The notes: a model not told the origin generated them from the letters alone. A stretch of DNA of 64,000 bases from Conus ventricosus (GCA_018398815.1 CM031600.1:52727257-52791256); one strand, 5' to 3'. Shown: positions 21,463 through 34,381, numbered from the stretch's first letter. Made by a program: numbers and translations.

Positions 21463-21990
21463 TAGTTGTGTTAGCTTGGTCTTTCATCTGTTAAAATAAA
21501 AATGCAGGTGCTGGCAGGAATGTAATCACTCTGTAGTTGACCTGCTCGGGTCGCTTTTCTGGGGATTTTTATGAGGCATTCCAGATAGTGACAAATAATG
21601 GGTAGAACATTACTGTTATGCTGTCTCTGTGTGCTTTTGCAGGAATGCCGTTTCCTGGTTGCTTGATGGCGGATTTCGTCTGTGGTTGATTTACTGAAGT
21701 AAAGGCAGATGCTATGCTGCTGGGTAGGTGATGGGTGTGGAGCAGCTGGTCTGTTCAAAAGTTCCTCACAATGTTCCGCCCATCTTTCCGATGTTGTTCA
21801 TCTCCCATGATTGCCTTTCCATCCTTGTCTCTAACTAATCTGTGTAATTCATTTACCAACACTTACCTGATGAAATCGTGTAAAAGTTCCTTCTTTTAAA
21901 CCCCTCTCTGAAGCTTCTGCTAGTTTTGTCATATCATAGACGTAATTTCGCTTGCCAATTCTAATGATTTTCTTAACAGTATTATTAGTT

Positions 21991-22476
21991 TCTGTTTAGG
22001 TTCCTGGTACGTTTGCCATTTTCAGTATCAGTCCTACTGGTATTCACGGCAGATTTCTTCTCTGTCCTGTCTTACGTAAAGACTCAATGGGGTCCATTCT
22101 TTGTGTTAGTGTGTCTCGAGTCCCAGTGCCACTCGACAGATGGGAGTTCCTACGTCCTTGATGTTCTTCGACTCTCTCGATACTCTCTTCCTCCCCCTCC
22201 TCCCCCTCCCTCCTCTCCTCCTCCTCCTCTTCCATCACGACCACCACCACCATCACCACACCCCACCAGTCATGGCAGAACAGGGGACTTGTATATTCAA
22301 GGCCAGTCTGTACTTTCCAGTTTCTGTGAAAGCCATCTCGTATTTCTGGCACTATGCTGCTGTCCCTGTGACGTCATTCTTCAACGCCATCTTCAGACTG
22401 GCGATACAAAGTGGTGGTGCTTTTCTACACTGGTTCTCTCCATAATGGTTTTTGGGATCGTTGCTATTGTTGTTGC

Positions 22477-22483
<7 letters not shown>
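21991..22483. other. intergenic, low-complexity pyrimidine-rich block
   Basis: CTCC-rich sequence at 22190-22270 gives spurious proline-rich frames. Nothing else recognised. Confidence 0.5.
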
Positions 22484-22546
<63 letters not shown>

Positions 22547-22553
22547 TGTGTGT

Positions 22554-22599
<46 letters not shown>

Positions 22600-22651
22600 T
22601 GTGTGTGTGTCTGTGTTGTGTGTGTGTTGTCTGTGTGTGTGTTGTATTTGT

Positions 22652-22718
<67 letters not shown>

Positions 22719-22736
22719 TGTGTCTGTGTCTGTGTA
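22484..22736. repeat. (TG)n microsatellite
   Basis: About 250 bp of TG with TCTG and TTG interruptions. Confidence 0.97.
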
Positions 22737-23041
22737 AGGCTTTGTTTCAATGTGTCTGTTCTAAATAAAACTGTTTTCCCCGCAACCTTTCACACTTTGT
22801 TTTTTTTAAGATGTTTGGGGCAGAGGAGCGGTAAGGAAAGCGGGCTGTATCCGCTTAAGATTTGGTTCATTTAAGAAAGACTAATTGCTGGAGCAGAAAA
22901 TCTGCTTGTGGTCAGCATGGTAGTTAGTGGCAAAACTGACAGCTGTTTGTGATGATTTAATCTGTGGTGGTTCTAAACAAAAGTGATACAGTTGTTTTTG
23001 CACGGGTTTTGTATGTATGTCTGTGTGAAATCCTTAGAAAC
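22737..23041. other. intergenic, nothing recognised
   Basis: Unique-looking sequence of about 300 bp without coding or RNA signal. Confidence 0.5.
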
Positions 23042-23045
23042 CACA

Positions 23046-23123
<78 letters not shown>

Positions 23124-23129
23124 CACACT
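23042..23129. repeat. (CA)n microsatellite
   Basis: About 88 bp of CA with two breaks. Confidence 0.97.
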
Positions 23130-23304
23130 TCGCCCACCCCACCCTAGTATTCATCCTCAAAGGATTGCGCTGAAGCCTTCTTCACAGGCAAGTTTCAAAG
23201 TGAAAATCATAATTATGTACTTCACGCTTCTGTTCTTTCTATCCTTTACTGTTATCGGATTTTCTTTTCTTTCTCTAGCTCGTCTTTTCTTCTTGTTTTA
23301 TTTC

Positions 23305-23308
<4 letters not shown>

Positions 23309-23397
<89 letters not shown>
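23309..23397. repeat. (TG)n microsatellite
   Basis: About 80 bp of TG ending in GCGCGC. Confidence 0.97.
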
Positions 23398-23639
23398 AAA
23401 ACATGTAACTTGGTGTGGGTGACTTTACCGACCGAGTCAGATTTCTGTTGACGTTTACATCATGGTATAGTCATTCATGTTTTAATCCCAGTGTTCTCTT
23501 GCATTTAGTTCTGTCAAGGTGCTTGTACGTATATCTTCATTCTCTACATTTTGATGAAGTGTCGTCATTTGATATGCATGCCAATTCATCAAGGCACTGT
23601 GCACGCACTTCTGTCGATTTTTGCAAGGACTGTCATCCC

Positions 23640-24550
23640 ACTGGAAGACGAAGAGGTGGAGACTTTGTACAGGTACATCTTGACAGTCTGTATATAAACG
23701 TCCATGTATTCATGTGAAGTTTGTACAGTTACGCCTGCAGGTACTTCCTTACATTTTGCGCAGTTACGCCTCAAACATCTGGACAGTCTGAACTGATCCA
23801 CCTGTATGTTCATCTCCACACGTTCCATGATCACGCCTACGGGTGCGGCTTGCCATTGTTTGTGGTGAAGTCAAAAGGTACATCTGGACTGTCTGCACAA
23901 ATACACCCGTGTGTTCATCTTGACATTTAATAATGACAATTACAGGTACGTCTGAACAGTTTGTACAGTAACGTTGACAGGTGCCCCAAGACAGTATGTA
24001 CAGTTACACCTACAGGTTCATCTTGACAGCTTGTACAGTTATATTCACAGATGCTGTACACTTTGTACAGCTAATCAGATATGCAGGTACACCTAAGAGG
24101 GTGTGCAGTATACCCACAGGGTCATCTGGACAAACCGTCCAGTTAAGCCCTACTGATTCGTCTTGACAGTGTGTGCAGTTACACATCCAGGTGTGACCTT
24201 GACACATTGCACAATGACACCTGTGTTTGTCTGACAGTGTGCGGTTATACCCGCAGATTCATCGTCATACATTGTACAGTTACTCTCACATGTCATTCTT
24301 GACAGTTACACCTGCAGGTTCACAGTAGCAATTAACAATGTATTACACTCAGAGGTTTATCTTGACAATATTTATGTATAGTTTTCTGACAACATGTATG
24401 GTTACACTTTCATGTGTATCTTGGCCATTTGTACAAGTGTACCTGCAGGAACATCGTGACAACTGCATGTTTTGACTTCACTATTTGCACAAGTAAAACT
24501 GTACGCACATCTCGAAGCTTTGTACAGGTACACCTACATGTTCATCATAA
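23640..24550. repeat. degenerate ~40-bp tandem array
   Basis: Motifs of the type CAGGTACATCTTGACAGT followed by TTGTACAGTTACACC recur irregularly (for example about 23667, 23773, 23952, 23989, 24022, 24163 and 24520), each copy heavily diverged. This is an old minisatellite without a stable reading frame. Confidence 0.75.
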
Positions 24551-26662
24551 GTGTCTGTGGGTTTGTTGTTTTTTTTGTTGTTGTTTTTTTAAAAACATTA
24601 TTTCAATGGTGGTGCTATTATCCTCAACGTCTAATGACCACATATGTATATACTGTGCCAGCAAGCGTGAATATCTGTAAGTTAGATCTAGTCGTTGCCG
24701 TGATGCACAGTAAGAATGTACAAAGCGTACCACGTTGGAAGGTATTTGACTGGATGGGTGTTGTCGGCTGGTATATCTGGAGAGGGAGTCTACTGGACCT
24801 GCTGTTGCAAATGGTATTGCTAGCGTTAGCGACAATCGATCAGTTTCGTTTTCAACCAGCGTTCGTTCAGAATATGAATAATACTGCTCATAAATTTAAT
24901 GACCGTAGTTTGCACAGTGTACATCTTCACAAACTGTTGTCAGAGTGATTTCGAGTCTCCACCAATGTCACTGACTTGTTTGTTTTATTTTCTTATTGTT
25001 GTCTCGTTTATGTTTTTCGTATTTTCATCGCGTCCAATGCACCTGTCTCCTTTTCCTCACTCTGGTTCAGTCTGCATAAAGAGTCATACATGGTCATGTG
25101 GATTTGGTTGGAAACGTTTTCATGTTTGTATTTGTACATAACATTCTATTTGAATTTAAATCTCAATGTCATACACGTTTTCGTTGATCGATTGCTCATT
25201 ACGTTTCGGTCTTCGTTTCGTTTTATTTTCAGCAGTCTACAACATGATGTTAATGGAAACGACACTTCTCTGTAAGTTGGTAACTCATTCTATTTGTGGC
25301 TGTCCTTGTTCTTTAACTATGGGAAGAGGTAATGAGCTTTTTCTATACGTGTCCTTCAATCTTCTTGTGGATAGGAAGAGGACCACTTTCAGAACCAGTA
25401 GTCCATTCCGGGAGATAAGTAAAACAGGTCAACAAGGAATTTGACCTGGTTATCGCCACGACAAGATATGGCCTCAGCTGAAAAAAAAAGAAAGAAAATA
25501 CTTCTATCGGCTTCCCAGTGAAGATCCAATCCTCTTGGTCACTGACAGTGTGCTTCTTCTGTCGAGCTTCCAGACATGGACCGCGACAGATTGTAAGAAC
25601 ACGAACTAAAGAAACAAACCAAAACCAAACTCACTGCAGTCGGGGGGAAAAAAGTTCTCACACAAAAAGTGTGTCTGAGATCAAAATTCTTACGCATACT
25701 GGCAGACCGGAACGGCTCTTTGCGTTTGTCCGACTTGTTCAAGATGGTTTGAGAAGGCACGGCCCTGTTCCTCCCATCATGCCCTGTCCAAGGCACAATG
25801 CCAGCTGAACGTCCTGGACAGACGGCGCTAAGAACTGGACTGGCTTTTTAATATGGAAACTGAACAGTACATCATTTTAGGGATATAAAGATGTAATCAT
25901 TATCATTTAGCGTGAGTTTATGCTATTTATTTGCTCCTGTATTCGAATGGATATTTTGTTTTTCTTATTCAGTCTGATCTTATAGCTCAAAAACACGAAA
26001 GCCGTTGTAATATTGTTTCTAGAATTACAGAAGGTGTTGAAAAGCATGCAGGCCTGCAACATCATCATTATCATAAATAGAATTAAATTTCACCGTATTT
26101 GCAATTGTTCGACTGTGTTGTTCTGTTGATGTTCTGTTCGTCTGTCTGTCTGTTACAGAATGTTCGATGACAGTCACTCCGTCTCCTTTCTCTACCTATC
26201 TGTCTTCTGCTCACACAATCTGGTGACTTGTCTGTCCATGTGTCCGTTTCCCTTTCTCTGTCTGTTTTAATTTGTTGTCCTTTGGTCTGTTGACCTTTGT
26301 CTGGCCCCTGTTTGTGATGTTATAGAAGGGGGATTGGAATGCTCATTATTTTCCTTTGTCGGTTTTTTTTTTCAATTACCGCCTACCAGTTTTATTTGTA
26401 ACAGACTTGTGTGTCTCTTGATGACGCATGAACAACCGACTTTCTCTGGTTTCCCTTTTTTGTTCAAGGGACCCGCAACATAATTTGTCGATGTCGTAAA
26501 CCTTAGTTTCATTACAAACAGAAAAAGCACAATTATGATTGTACATAATGGGTTTAGAGGTTGTTGTGGATCTGATGTCGGGATGTCGTTGTTTTTCAAC
26601 GTTATTGTTGTTGTTTTCAAATATGTTGTCATATGTTCTCACATAAATAATCTATTTTTTTA
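24551..26662. other. intergenic, no gene recognised
   Basis: AT-rich DNA. Open frames of 80-158 codons (24472-24948, 24976-25275, 25518-25808) show no conserved family; their Phe/Ser/Tyr-rich composition fits random AT-rich sequence. An A-rich stretch occurs at 25480-25500. Confidence 0.5.
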
Positions 26663-26783
<121 letters not shown>

Positions 26784-27057
26784 CAACTTTCGTATTTTCT
26801 GTAATTTGTTTGGTTTACAAAAATATCCAGTGTTAACAGACTGAGCCGAAATAAGGCAACTGTATGACAACGAAGAAATGGGGTTCTCGCTTTGTCTCTT
26901 CAACGTTTTTGCCGGAACCATTGCATGTGTGGAATAACATGCGTTATGGAGAGACTGGGTTTATGGCCCTTCTCTGTAAGTCTGTACACAAAGTGTGCCA
27001 AGCAAGGGAGGACGGGGGGGGGAGGAGGAGTGGAGGGAGGGGGGGGGGGTCCGTAAT

Positions 27058-27335
27058 CAAACACACCGGTTAGATCGTTCAGCCTCGGAACTAATGATCG
27101 TGACTCCGAATCGCACGTGAGGTCGAATGTTTACAGCTTGAAAATCCCTCCGTCCACCCAGCAGTAGATGGATATCCAGTTCAGTTCAGAAAAGGTTAAA
27201 TGGGGTGGGCACCGCCTTTCATCAAGCCCTACCCTAGACCCAGTAAACCTCAAACGTTGCACTGCCTCAAAGGCCATTAAGCTAGAAGAGCTTTGAACTT
27301 TGACATCAACTGGCCGAAGTCTGGCTAAGTGGCTC
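27058..27335 (+). mobile_element. possible degenerate tRNA-derived SINE
   Basis: The start GGTTAGATCGTTCAGCC is weakly like a pol III A box and GAGGTCGAATGT at about 27119-27130 is like a B box (GGTTCGAnTCC). About 65 bp separate them, which is long for a tRNA head. A non-coding body with AAGGCCATTAAGCTAGAAGA follows, up to a CT tract. Confidence is low because both boxes are mutated. Confidence 0.3.
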
Positions 27336-27378
27336 TGTCTTGATTCGGTTTGTGTGGGCGGACACAGAGGCCATGCCA

Positions 27379-27382
<4 letters not shown>

Positions 27383-27443
<61 letters not shown>
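27383..27443. repeat. (CT)n microsatellite
   Basis: About 60 bp of CT followed by an A run. Confidence 0.97.
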
Positions 27444-27446
<3 letters not shown>

Positions 27447-28375
27447 AAAAAAAAATCCACACACATTTTAACATTGATTTGGAAACGTATGGATTAACCA
27501 GAGGGTGGGTTATCTGGAGGTATGTGTGTTGATGGCTTTAAAGATAGACAGACAGTCTCCTATAAACAAACTATTCATAGTTCCAATCTTTTGAAACCGT
27601 ATTCACAGTACATTGTTTTTAAGTCCCAGTTGAGTGATCTTTAATTGATCTTGCCCGTTTCATATTGAGCACAAAAACTTACATGGTAATGTCATGGTTT
27701 GAACAGACGCCGTTTCCATCGTCCCGAGTGTAATGCATGAGTTGTAAAATTACAATAATACATTGAGGAAGTATTGGTTGTGTGGGACATACGAGGTAAA
27801 TAATGGGGATTTTAAGATATCTTGCCTTGTATCTAGCAGAGGGATCAGAGATTTGAAGAAGCACATTATGTTCAACGACGATATGAAATCAGTTTCAAGG
27901 CTTTTTGTTTGTCAGTGTAAGTGAAAACGCTCTTCGCGCTCAATATAAAAACAGGATAGGGAAACAGTTGATGCTACTGTACATACTGTTGAATGGTCGT
28001 TTACGTTTGCTTTTTTTCCAAATGGATGAAATACAGATTGTTGTACATATCAACTATTTTTCTGTTTGCTTCATTATAATTTTGTGTTGTTCTGTCATTT
28101 TGTTTACTTTAGACCTGTCAAAAGGCCGTTCAGTCCGTAAGAAAATTGTGAGACTCTAACGCCTGATATAAAAAAATGAAGTGAAAACGAAAGGTCCAAA
28201 ATACACTGAACAAAGAGGGAACCACTCTAAGACCATTTCACTAGTCATTGAAACAAAGATAAGAAAGATGTAAAGATGAATATGTTACAACTGAAATATC
28301 CTCTTCCTGCTACCACCTATATCTGACTGCCTGTACCTCCTCTATTTCCTTTAAATATCCCCTCTCTTCAAATCA
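27444..28375. other. intergenic, nothing recognised
   Basis: AT-rich unique sequence. The 84-codon frame at 27905-28159 has a hydrophobic stretch but no recognisable family. Confidence 0.5.
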
Positions 28376-28392
28376 ACACACACACAGACACG

Positions 28393-28423
<31 letters not shown>

Positions 28424-28440
28424 ATACACACACACACATT
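28376..28440. repeat. (CA)n microsatellite
   Basis: CA repeat with an internal CGCGCGCG block. Confidence 0.95.
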
Positions 28441-28552
28441 CCATCCAGCCCTACACCCATCCTCAAACGCCAATATAGGGTTGACATCACAAGACAGTGT
28501 TCTCGTGCTGTGCCGTTGATCCATGGAAGAAGAAAGAAGATGGGCTGGAAAT

Positions 28553-29083
28553 CTCTGTGTACTGTATGATCATTGAGGAGCCCAGAGCTTGCAGGCTGAT
28601 ATCTGTGTACTGTATATCATTGAGGGCCTACAGCTTGCAGGCTGAATCTCTGTGACTGTATGATCATTGAGGAGCTACAGCTGCAGGCTGAATCTCTGTG
28701 TACTGTATGATCATAGGAGCCTACAGCTTGCAGGCCAGATTCCTGTTGTGTACTGTATGATCATTGAGGAGCCTACAGCTTGCAGGCAGAATCTCTGTGT
28801 ACTGTATATCATTGAGGAGCCAAGAGCTTGCCGGCGAATATCTTGTACTGTAATGATCATTGAGGAGCCTACAGCTTGCAGGCTGAATCTCTGTGGTACT
28901 GTATGATCATCGAGGAGCCTACAGCTTGCAGCTGAATCTCTGTTACTGTATGATCATCGAGGAGCCTACAGCTTGCAGGCTGAATCTCTGTGTACTGTAT
29001 GATCATCGAGGAGCCTACAGCTTGCAGGCTGAATCTCTGTGTACTGTATGATCATTGAGGAGCCCAGAGCTTGCAGGCTTCCT
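28553..29083. repeat. 49-bp minisatellite, about 10-11 units
   Basis: Units contain TCTGTGTACTGTATGATCAT, then TGAGGAGCCTACAGCTTGCA. The last units before 29040 are almost identical; those at the left carry deletions. Confidence 0.95.
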
Positions 29084-30077
29084 CCAGTTCCACCTCCACT
29101 TCATGTCGTCTGAGATGATGAACATTCGCCAGTGGCTGCAGTCTTCTGAACTGCAGCTGCCTTTTCCCCAGTGTTGCCCAAGTGAGTTACTTGGTCACAC
29201 AGAGAGATATTAGTAATTTTCCCAGTGTCAGCCATTATTTACAGTTCCACCTCTTCCACTTTCGGCCATAATCTAATTCACTACCTGTCTCCCTAATTTT
29301 CCCTGGAAGAAGACCTTACATTTCATCCCATTGAAATATTTGGGAAGCTGTTATGTAAAGATGTGCAATTTGGAACAGCATTGTCTGCAGAAAAGTCTCC
29401 CATTGTCAAACTGCTTCAGTGTGCCTCTAAAAGAATTTTTTTTCCATACGCAAAGTCTGACAGTCATAGGTGACTGTCTATCAATATTGTGGACAATTTT
29501 GTTCTTCAAGTCCTGCTAAATTTTTAACGGTGGTCTGTGTAAGCAAGTTGTGAAGTGGTGCACATGCGCTCATTTCAAACTTCAGTGAAAACTGTATGGA
29601 GGACTGGCACATTGCAATTACGGATGGATTCTGAAAACCGAAGCAATAGGTGACCACAATGGGCAGTTGTAACAAGACCAATAAATAAAAAAAGTACATT
29701 TGTAACAAACTACATCCACTACTAGATTTTTAAAACTAAATTTTGTATTGGTTTGTATGTGATTTTTTTTCTGCCAGTTAAGAAACAAAGCGACAAAGTT
29801 TCAAATTCTGTTAATGCTTTGAAGCAACATAACTGCATACGCCAAAATTGTTTAGTCAGAGGTTTATCTGCTGGTTTCTTATTTGAAACAAACTGAAGGT
29901 TGCTTCTCTCAAAACTTCCTGAATGGCCCCTTGTCACTGTACCATTCAGATTGTCTGGTGACTATAGATCATGGGATGTTGTAACAGATGTAGGCTGTTA
30001 GGATCACCAACCAACTCCCTGTCCTCTAATCACGCAAGACAGAAAAGAGGAGTTATAACCAGCCAATCTGTCATTGT
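29084..30077. other. intergenic, nothing recognised
   Basis: No coding or RNA signal. Short frames (60-75 codons) on both strands look random. Confidence 0.5.
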
Positions 30078-30596
30078 TGTCCATCTAGGACAGTTGGATA
30101 GAGCGCCGACTCGTAACTCTTGTGATCCTGGGTTGCGGGTCGAAACCTCCTCGGAGGGCCTTTCGGTCAGGGGGATTTTTTCCCTGGAGTTAACATTGTG
30201 TTTCTAGAAATCCATTCCATACAGTCCTTTGAATGAGACTATAAACCGAGGTTCGTGTGGAACGCACGCATAACATCTTGCAACACGTAAATCCATCACC
30301 ACTTTCGGAAGAGTAGGCAGTTTGCCGTTGGTATGGATGACACTTACACATAGCATGCACCTTGCGTGAGAAATGGAAAGAATGAAGGAAGAAAGGAAAA
30401 TGAGTGTTCGATATTGAACGATACTGACTGGACGACACGGGAAACGACTGAATGAAGCGCCAGCTGGCAGCTCTTCAGTCGGCCCTACCCAGTAGGCAGC
30501 CCGTTGTGTAAACGAGTGTTGATTGTAAAGCGCTTAGAGCTTGGCCTCTAGCCGAGAATAGGCGCTATAGAAGTATTCATTATTATTATTATTTAT
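30078..30596 (+). mobile_element. tRNA-derived SINE, copy with (ATT)n tail
   Basis: A tRNA-like head at about 30078-30160 has a decayed A box (TAGGACAGTTGGATAGAGCG) and B box (CGGGTCGAAACC). A body of about 210 bp (GGGGGATTTTTTCCCTGGAG to ACACATAGCATGCACCTTGC) is shared with the copy at 63305. The 3' part is different: AAAGCGCTTAGAGC, then GGCGCTATAGAAGTATT and an ATT repeat, a tail type widespread in animal SINEs and LINE partners. No clear target-site duplication was seen. Confidence 0.75.
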
Positions 30597-30711
30597 ACCA
30601 AATGCGTGGTGGGGAGGGGTGTGGGAGGTGGAGGTGGATGGGAGCGGGCACGGACTTGAGCCCCCTGCACTTCCGCCTCCCCGGTCATTTTTTTGTTCAC
30701 AAAGACATATC

Positions 30712-30713
<2 letters not shown>

Positions 30714-30757
<44 letters not shown>

Positions 30758-30764
30758 ACACACA
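30714..30764. repeat. (CA)n microsatellite
   Basis: About 50 bp of CA. Confidence 0.95.
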
Positions 30765-31780
30765 TTCCACTCCATTCAAGCATCTTTTACCACAATAACT
30801 GACAGTTTAATACGAGCAAAGCTCAACTTGATGACACTTCACTCAAGATTTTGTTTCAGTTCACATTTCTTGAATCATTTAGTCAGTATGTATTGATTAA
30901 GTTACGATCCACCCTTATTTGGGGAGGGGGGGAGACAGACAGGCAGACAGACAGAGACTGACAGAGAGACATACAGACAGACACAGAGAGAGAGGGAGAG
31001 AGAGAGAGAGATGATTCGAGACATTTTCCGTTGAAGAGGGAGAAAGGTCATTCTAATAAAATCGGTTCGCTCTCCTTCAACTGACGCAATACGATAGTCA
31101 TGAAGATCGTCATTTTGACGGAACGGAAGTCCGCGGAGCGAAAGTCTCTGGACCCGATGGTAGTATACAGACACATCCAACTATCTTTCTTACAATACGG
31201 CTTGGTAACACGGAGGCTCAAACGGCTTTTCCTCCATTACCCACCCACTCCCACCTCCACTCCATCTTTCCTTCCCTCAAGAAAACACAGTGTTGGAAGT
31301 AAAGGAGGGAGAGCAAGCGAAGACAAATCAAAACTCGTGTGCTGTTTACAGGAAGCAGGGAGGAGGCTGAACTTGGGAAACCCAAGGCGGAAAGCTGGAT
31401 GTGTTCTCTGTGTCCTCTAATAGTTCACCTTAAACATCGCACTCCAGCTAAGAAAATCGGAGCAATATCTCTCACACTGACAACGACTATAGACTAAAGA
31501 CGTCCTTTTAGTCTAGTACCAGCCAAACGACAGGCATATAAAGTCGTGTAATTGAGAGAAAGATACAAGCAAAGTGAACCCAGTGGGGAAAATAAGGAAG
31601 CGAGCAACAAATATCAAGTCGATAATCATTATGAAAAGAAGAACTTTTCCTTTCATCAACAGAGATACATTTCTAAACTGTGTAGACCTACAAGGGTTGG
31701 GAGTATAGTGATACTGGTATCTACTTGCCAAAAGGCAGGCAGTCCGCATTCAGACGGTAAAAGAGCACCAGCACCAAAGT
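30765..31780. other. intergenic, nothing recognised
   Basis: Contains a GA/CAGA-rich stretch at 30935-31010. Frames at 31100-31420 and 31552-31800 have no recognised domain. Confidence 0.5.
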
Positions 31781-32070
31781 TAGTGCAAGGGATTCAGTAG
31801 TATTGCGATAGAGGTAGGCTGGAGCATCTTACAAACTTTCAGGCAAGAAGAATTAGGGGTGATGTGGTGTACATAGTCAGGATTTTCAAACGTTACAAGG
31901 ATGTAAATGTGTTGGATTTCTTCAAAGTACCAGAGTGTCACGAAGCAACAAATAGCGTAAAGTATTTAGTGAATACTGTCAAATCAACACAAGAAAACTG
32001 CCGTTTCATAACAGGTCTACATGGAACAAGCAACTTACCAACATCGAAAGACTAAAAATGATTATACCTT
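31781..32070 (+). pseudogene. LINE RT C-terminal fragment
   Basis: A plus-strand frame from about 31809 reads RGRLEHLTNFQARRIRGDVV, then RIFKRYKDVNVLDFFKV. This matches the conserved C-terminal LxxLxxxxLxxRRLRGDLI...VDxxxFF pattern after the RT of CR1/RTE/Jockey-type LINEs. The upstream RT is absent; a TAG at 31798-31800 and another stop at 32055 bracket it. It is a short dead insert in otherwise unrecognised DNA. Confidence 0.6.
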
Positions 32071-33635
32071 TCTGCAAATATTTGACGGATTGAAATACTG
32101 ACAAGACGTTAGGTGTGCCTTTACAGACGTCACAGACACTAATCACATTGCCAATGACCATAGATAGTTAATAATGTCATAAACATGAAACTTCAAAAGC
32201 AAGATGACCAGTATTAGGTCTGGCTCTGGTCTCCCATTTAATATAATACATCCTGTTTATTAACTGTGCTCAACAGGCGATTTTTTTTTTAAACACAGAC
32301 ATCCCACCATTGCAGTCAGGAAGGTCAAAATGTACACCGCTGGCCAGTCAAGCGCCAAGGGGCCCGGGCTGGTTTTAGTTGCCACCAACGAAAGACCGAC
32401 CGTCAGACCGTAAGCTCTGCTGCTGTCATCGATCTCGTGGTCCAGCCGGTAAACGTCATTTCTTGTACGTCATGTTTTCTGACGCAGTTCCTGTGTTGAT
32501 GAGATGATTATCGGTCCTCTTGTCGGTGTAACACGCCGGAGTCGGTGTACGCAGGAAGAGCAAGGAAGTCACTGCACTCTGTGGCTATATTTTTGAAAGT
32601 ACCATGATACCTAAGGCATGGACAAGAAAAAGCGAAAAAAAAAAGACTTGTCTTTACTGCTTAACGCATGTTCTACCACAGTGAGTACTCCAACACACGA
32701 GGATCATACAGGGATGTGAATTTTTAAAAAAAGCTTTCACTTGATCTAAAAACGAACGCCACCATCTTAAAAGAGCAACAACAACAAAAATACAATTATA
32801 CGGTGCAAAAAGCATTTCGAAAAAAGAAAATCATGATTTTTGAGTGATTAACTTTTGGCCCCTTTTCTTACCAGTTATTAAAGCGTATTTGAGGTCTGCA
32901 GGTCCAAAACGAGGTCTCTGAGTGCACACCGGGGTCACGTAACCCAAAAAATCTAAGGTCGCGAGAGACCAGACAAAAGGCGACAAACACATTGAGTCAC
33001 CGTGGCTTTCGCACCCCCCTGGCCTGCCATCACAGTGCTTCCAACTTTCCGAGTGAAATCAAAGTATGAACGAACGAAGCAATTCACAGGAAACCAGACA
33101 CTCAAAAAGTGAACAATCTAGAGCACGTTTCATCGTGCACCGCAGAAAATTCTCCTGAGCATGCGTGACTCGATGTCAGGCCCTGCTGGCGGCAGACAAC
33201 CGACATTTTAGTCCAATGCTCAGAAGGTCGGCGAGGAAGTGTCAACGCGAGATTTGCACGTCCCTACATACAACCTACGAGCGATAAAGTTGCAAACACC
33301 AGCCATTCACGCAGACATCCGTTTTTGCATGATGACGATAAAGGACGGTATCCCGAAAACAGCAAAGTTGCTAGCCATCCGCCAGAGGTTTATCCGTTTT
33401 ACCAAACAGACTGTTTAGAACTTCAGGGTATGTTTTTGAGGGCGAAAGGAGTAGCTCCAGGGCGGGTTATTGGTGGAGATGGGGGGGGGGTATCTGGTAA
33501 AGGGCCGTTGTTGTTGTGAGGAAGGACCAGCCTGACTCTCGGGGACTCCAAACGAGAGCCAAAGGCTTTTCAGAGCTTCATAGCGGTAGTGGAGGCTACT
33601 TTGCTTCTGTAGCCAGTAGACGATGTTGGGAAATC
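32071..33635. other. intergenic, nothing recognised
   Basis: About 1.5 kb of unique-looking sequence with balanced composition. No frame over 65 codons, no RNA gene and no repeat recognised. Confidence 0.5.
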
Positions 33636-33639
33636 TGCA

Positions 33640-33811
33640 AGGTACTCTGGCATTAAGCTAAGGTGACCATGCCGTCTTGATGGAAGAGGTAGGGGCTACT
33701 GCTGATGGGTACAGCCAAAACAGGGAGGTACTCTGGCATTAAGCTAAGGTGACCATGCCGTCTTGATGGAAGAGGTAGGGCCTACTGCTGATGGGTACAG
33801 CCAAAACAAGT
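33640..33811. repeat. 86-bp direct duplication
   Basis: GGTACTCTGGCATTAAGCTA starts near 33641 and again near 33726. Both copies continue through CTTGATGGAAGAGGTAGGG to GGGTACAGCCAAAACA with one substitution. Confidence 0.9.
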
Positions 33812-34069
33812 TTGCCCTGTCAGTCAGCGTAACAGTTCAATTCGACAGAAAATGCCAAAAACACGGGTGTGAAACGGTGCGCCGGTCATGCAGTCGATAT
33901 CTCGATAATTATCCTGGCGTGCGATTCAAATCAATGTTTGATCACTAGATCGATTTGCTAGCTTCATAACCTGAGAAAAGGTTACTGTTGCAATGGAAAG
34001 ACAGGCGATATCTTCCGTCATTATATGTCTGGAACAGATCTGCCATGCATGCTGGAAATAATTCTTACA

Positions 34070-34381
<312 letters not shown>

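Larger units (their letters stand above)
18600..21990 (-). mobile_element. minus-strand LINE RT remnant expanded by three minisatellites
   Basis: Read on the minus strand from 21990 down, fragments appear in canonical LINE ORF2 order. They are RNYVYDMTKLAEASERG (about 21940), RDKDGKAI (about 21830), RWAEHCEELLNRP (about 21780), LIKIPRK (about 21560), then DQEGGFRRTSICT repeated by the 39-bp array (21462-20831). Next come TMAEQSMEQN (about 20810), LYVNFT repeated by a 19-bp array (about 20790-20700), SFTDQKEAF (motif A, about 20690) and FWHHDVAGKLINMKNSYHDK with DCCAVHG (20640-20560). Then GQVIDIVKVRT is repeated by the 28-bp array (20560-18880), followed by VRTCVRHSLTV and NEWTIK (about 18870-18810) and LDDLDFADGMAL (about 18750-18715). 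The catalytic FADD is FADG. Frameshifts separate most pieces. It is dead, and related to the 5.3-6.3 kb fragment. Confidence 0.82.

Noticed and set aside
22013..22430. proline-rich exon
   Set aside because: Derived from a CTCC-rich low-complexity stretch overlapping a TG microsatellite frame.
24472..24948. 158-codon plus-strand frame as a membrane protein gene
   Set aside because: The hydrophobic part comes from a T-rich run; it begins in a degenerate tandem array and shows no conserved motif or splice context.
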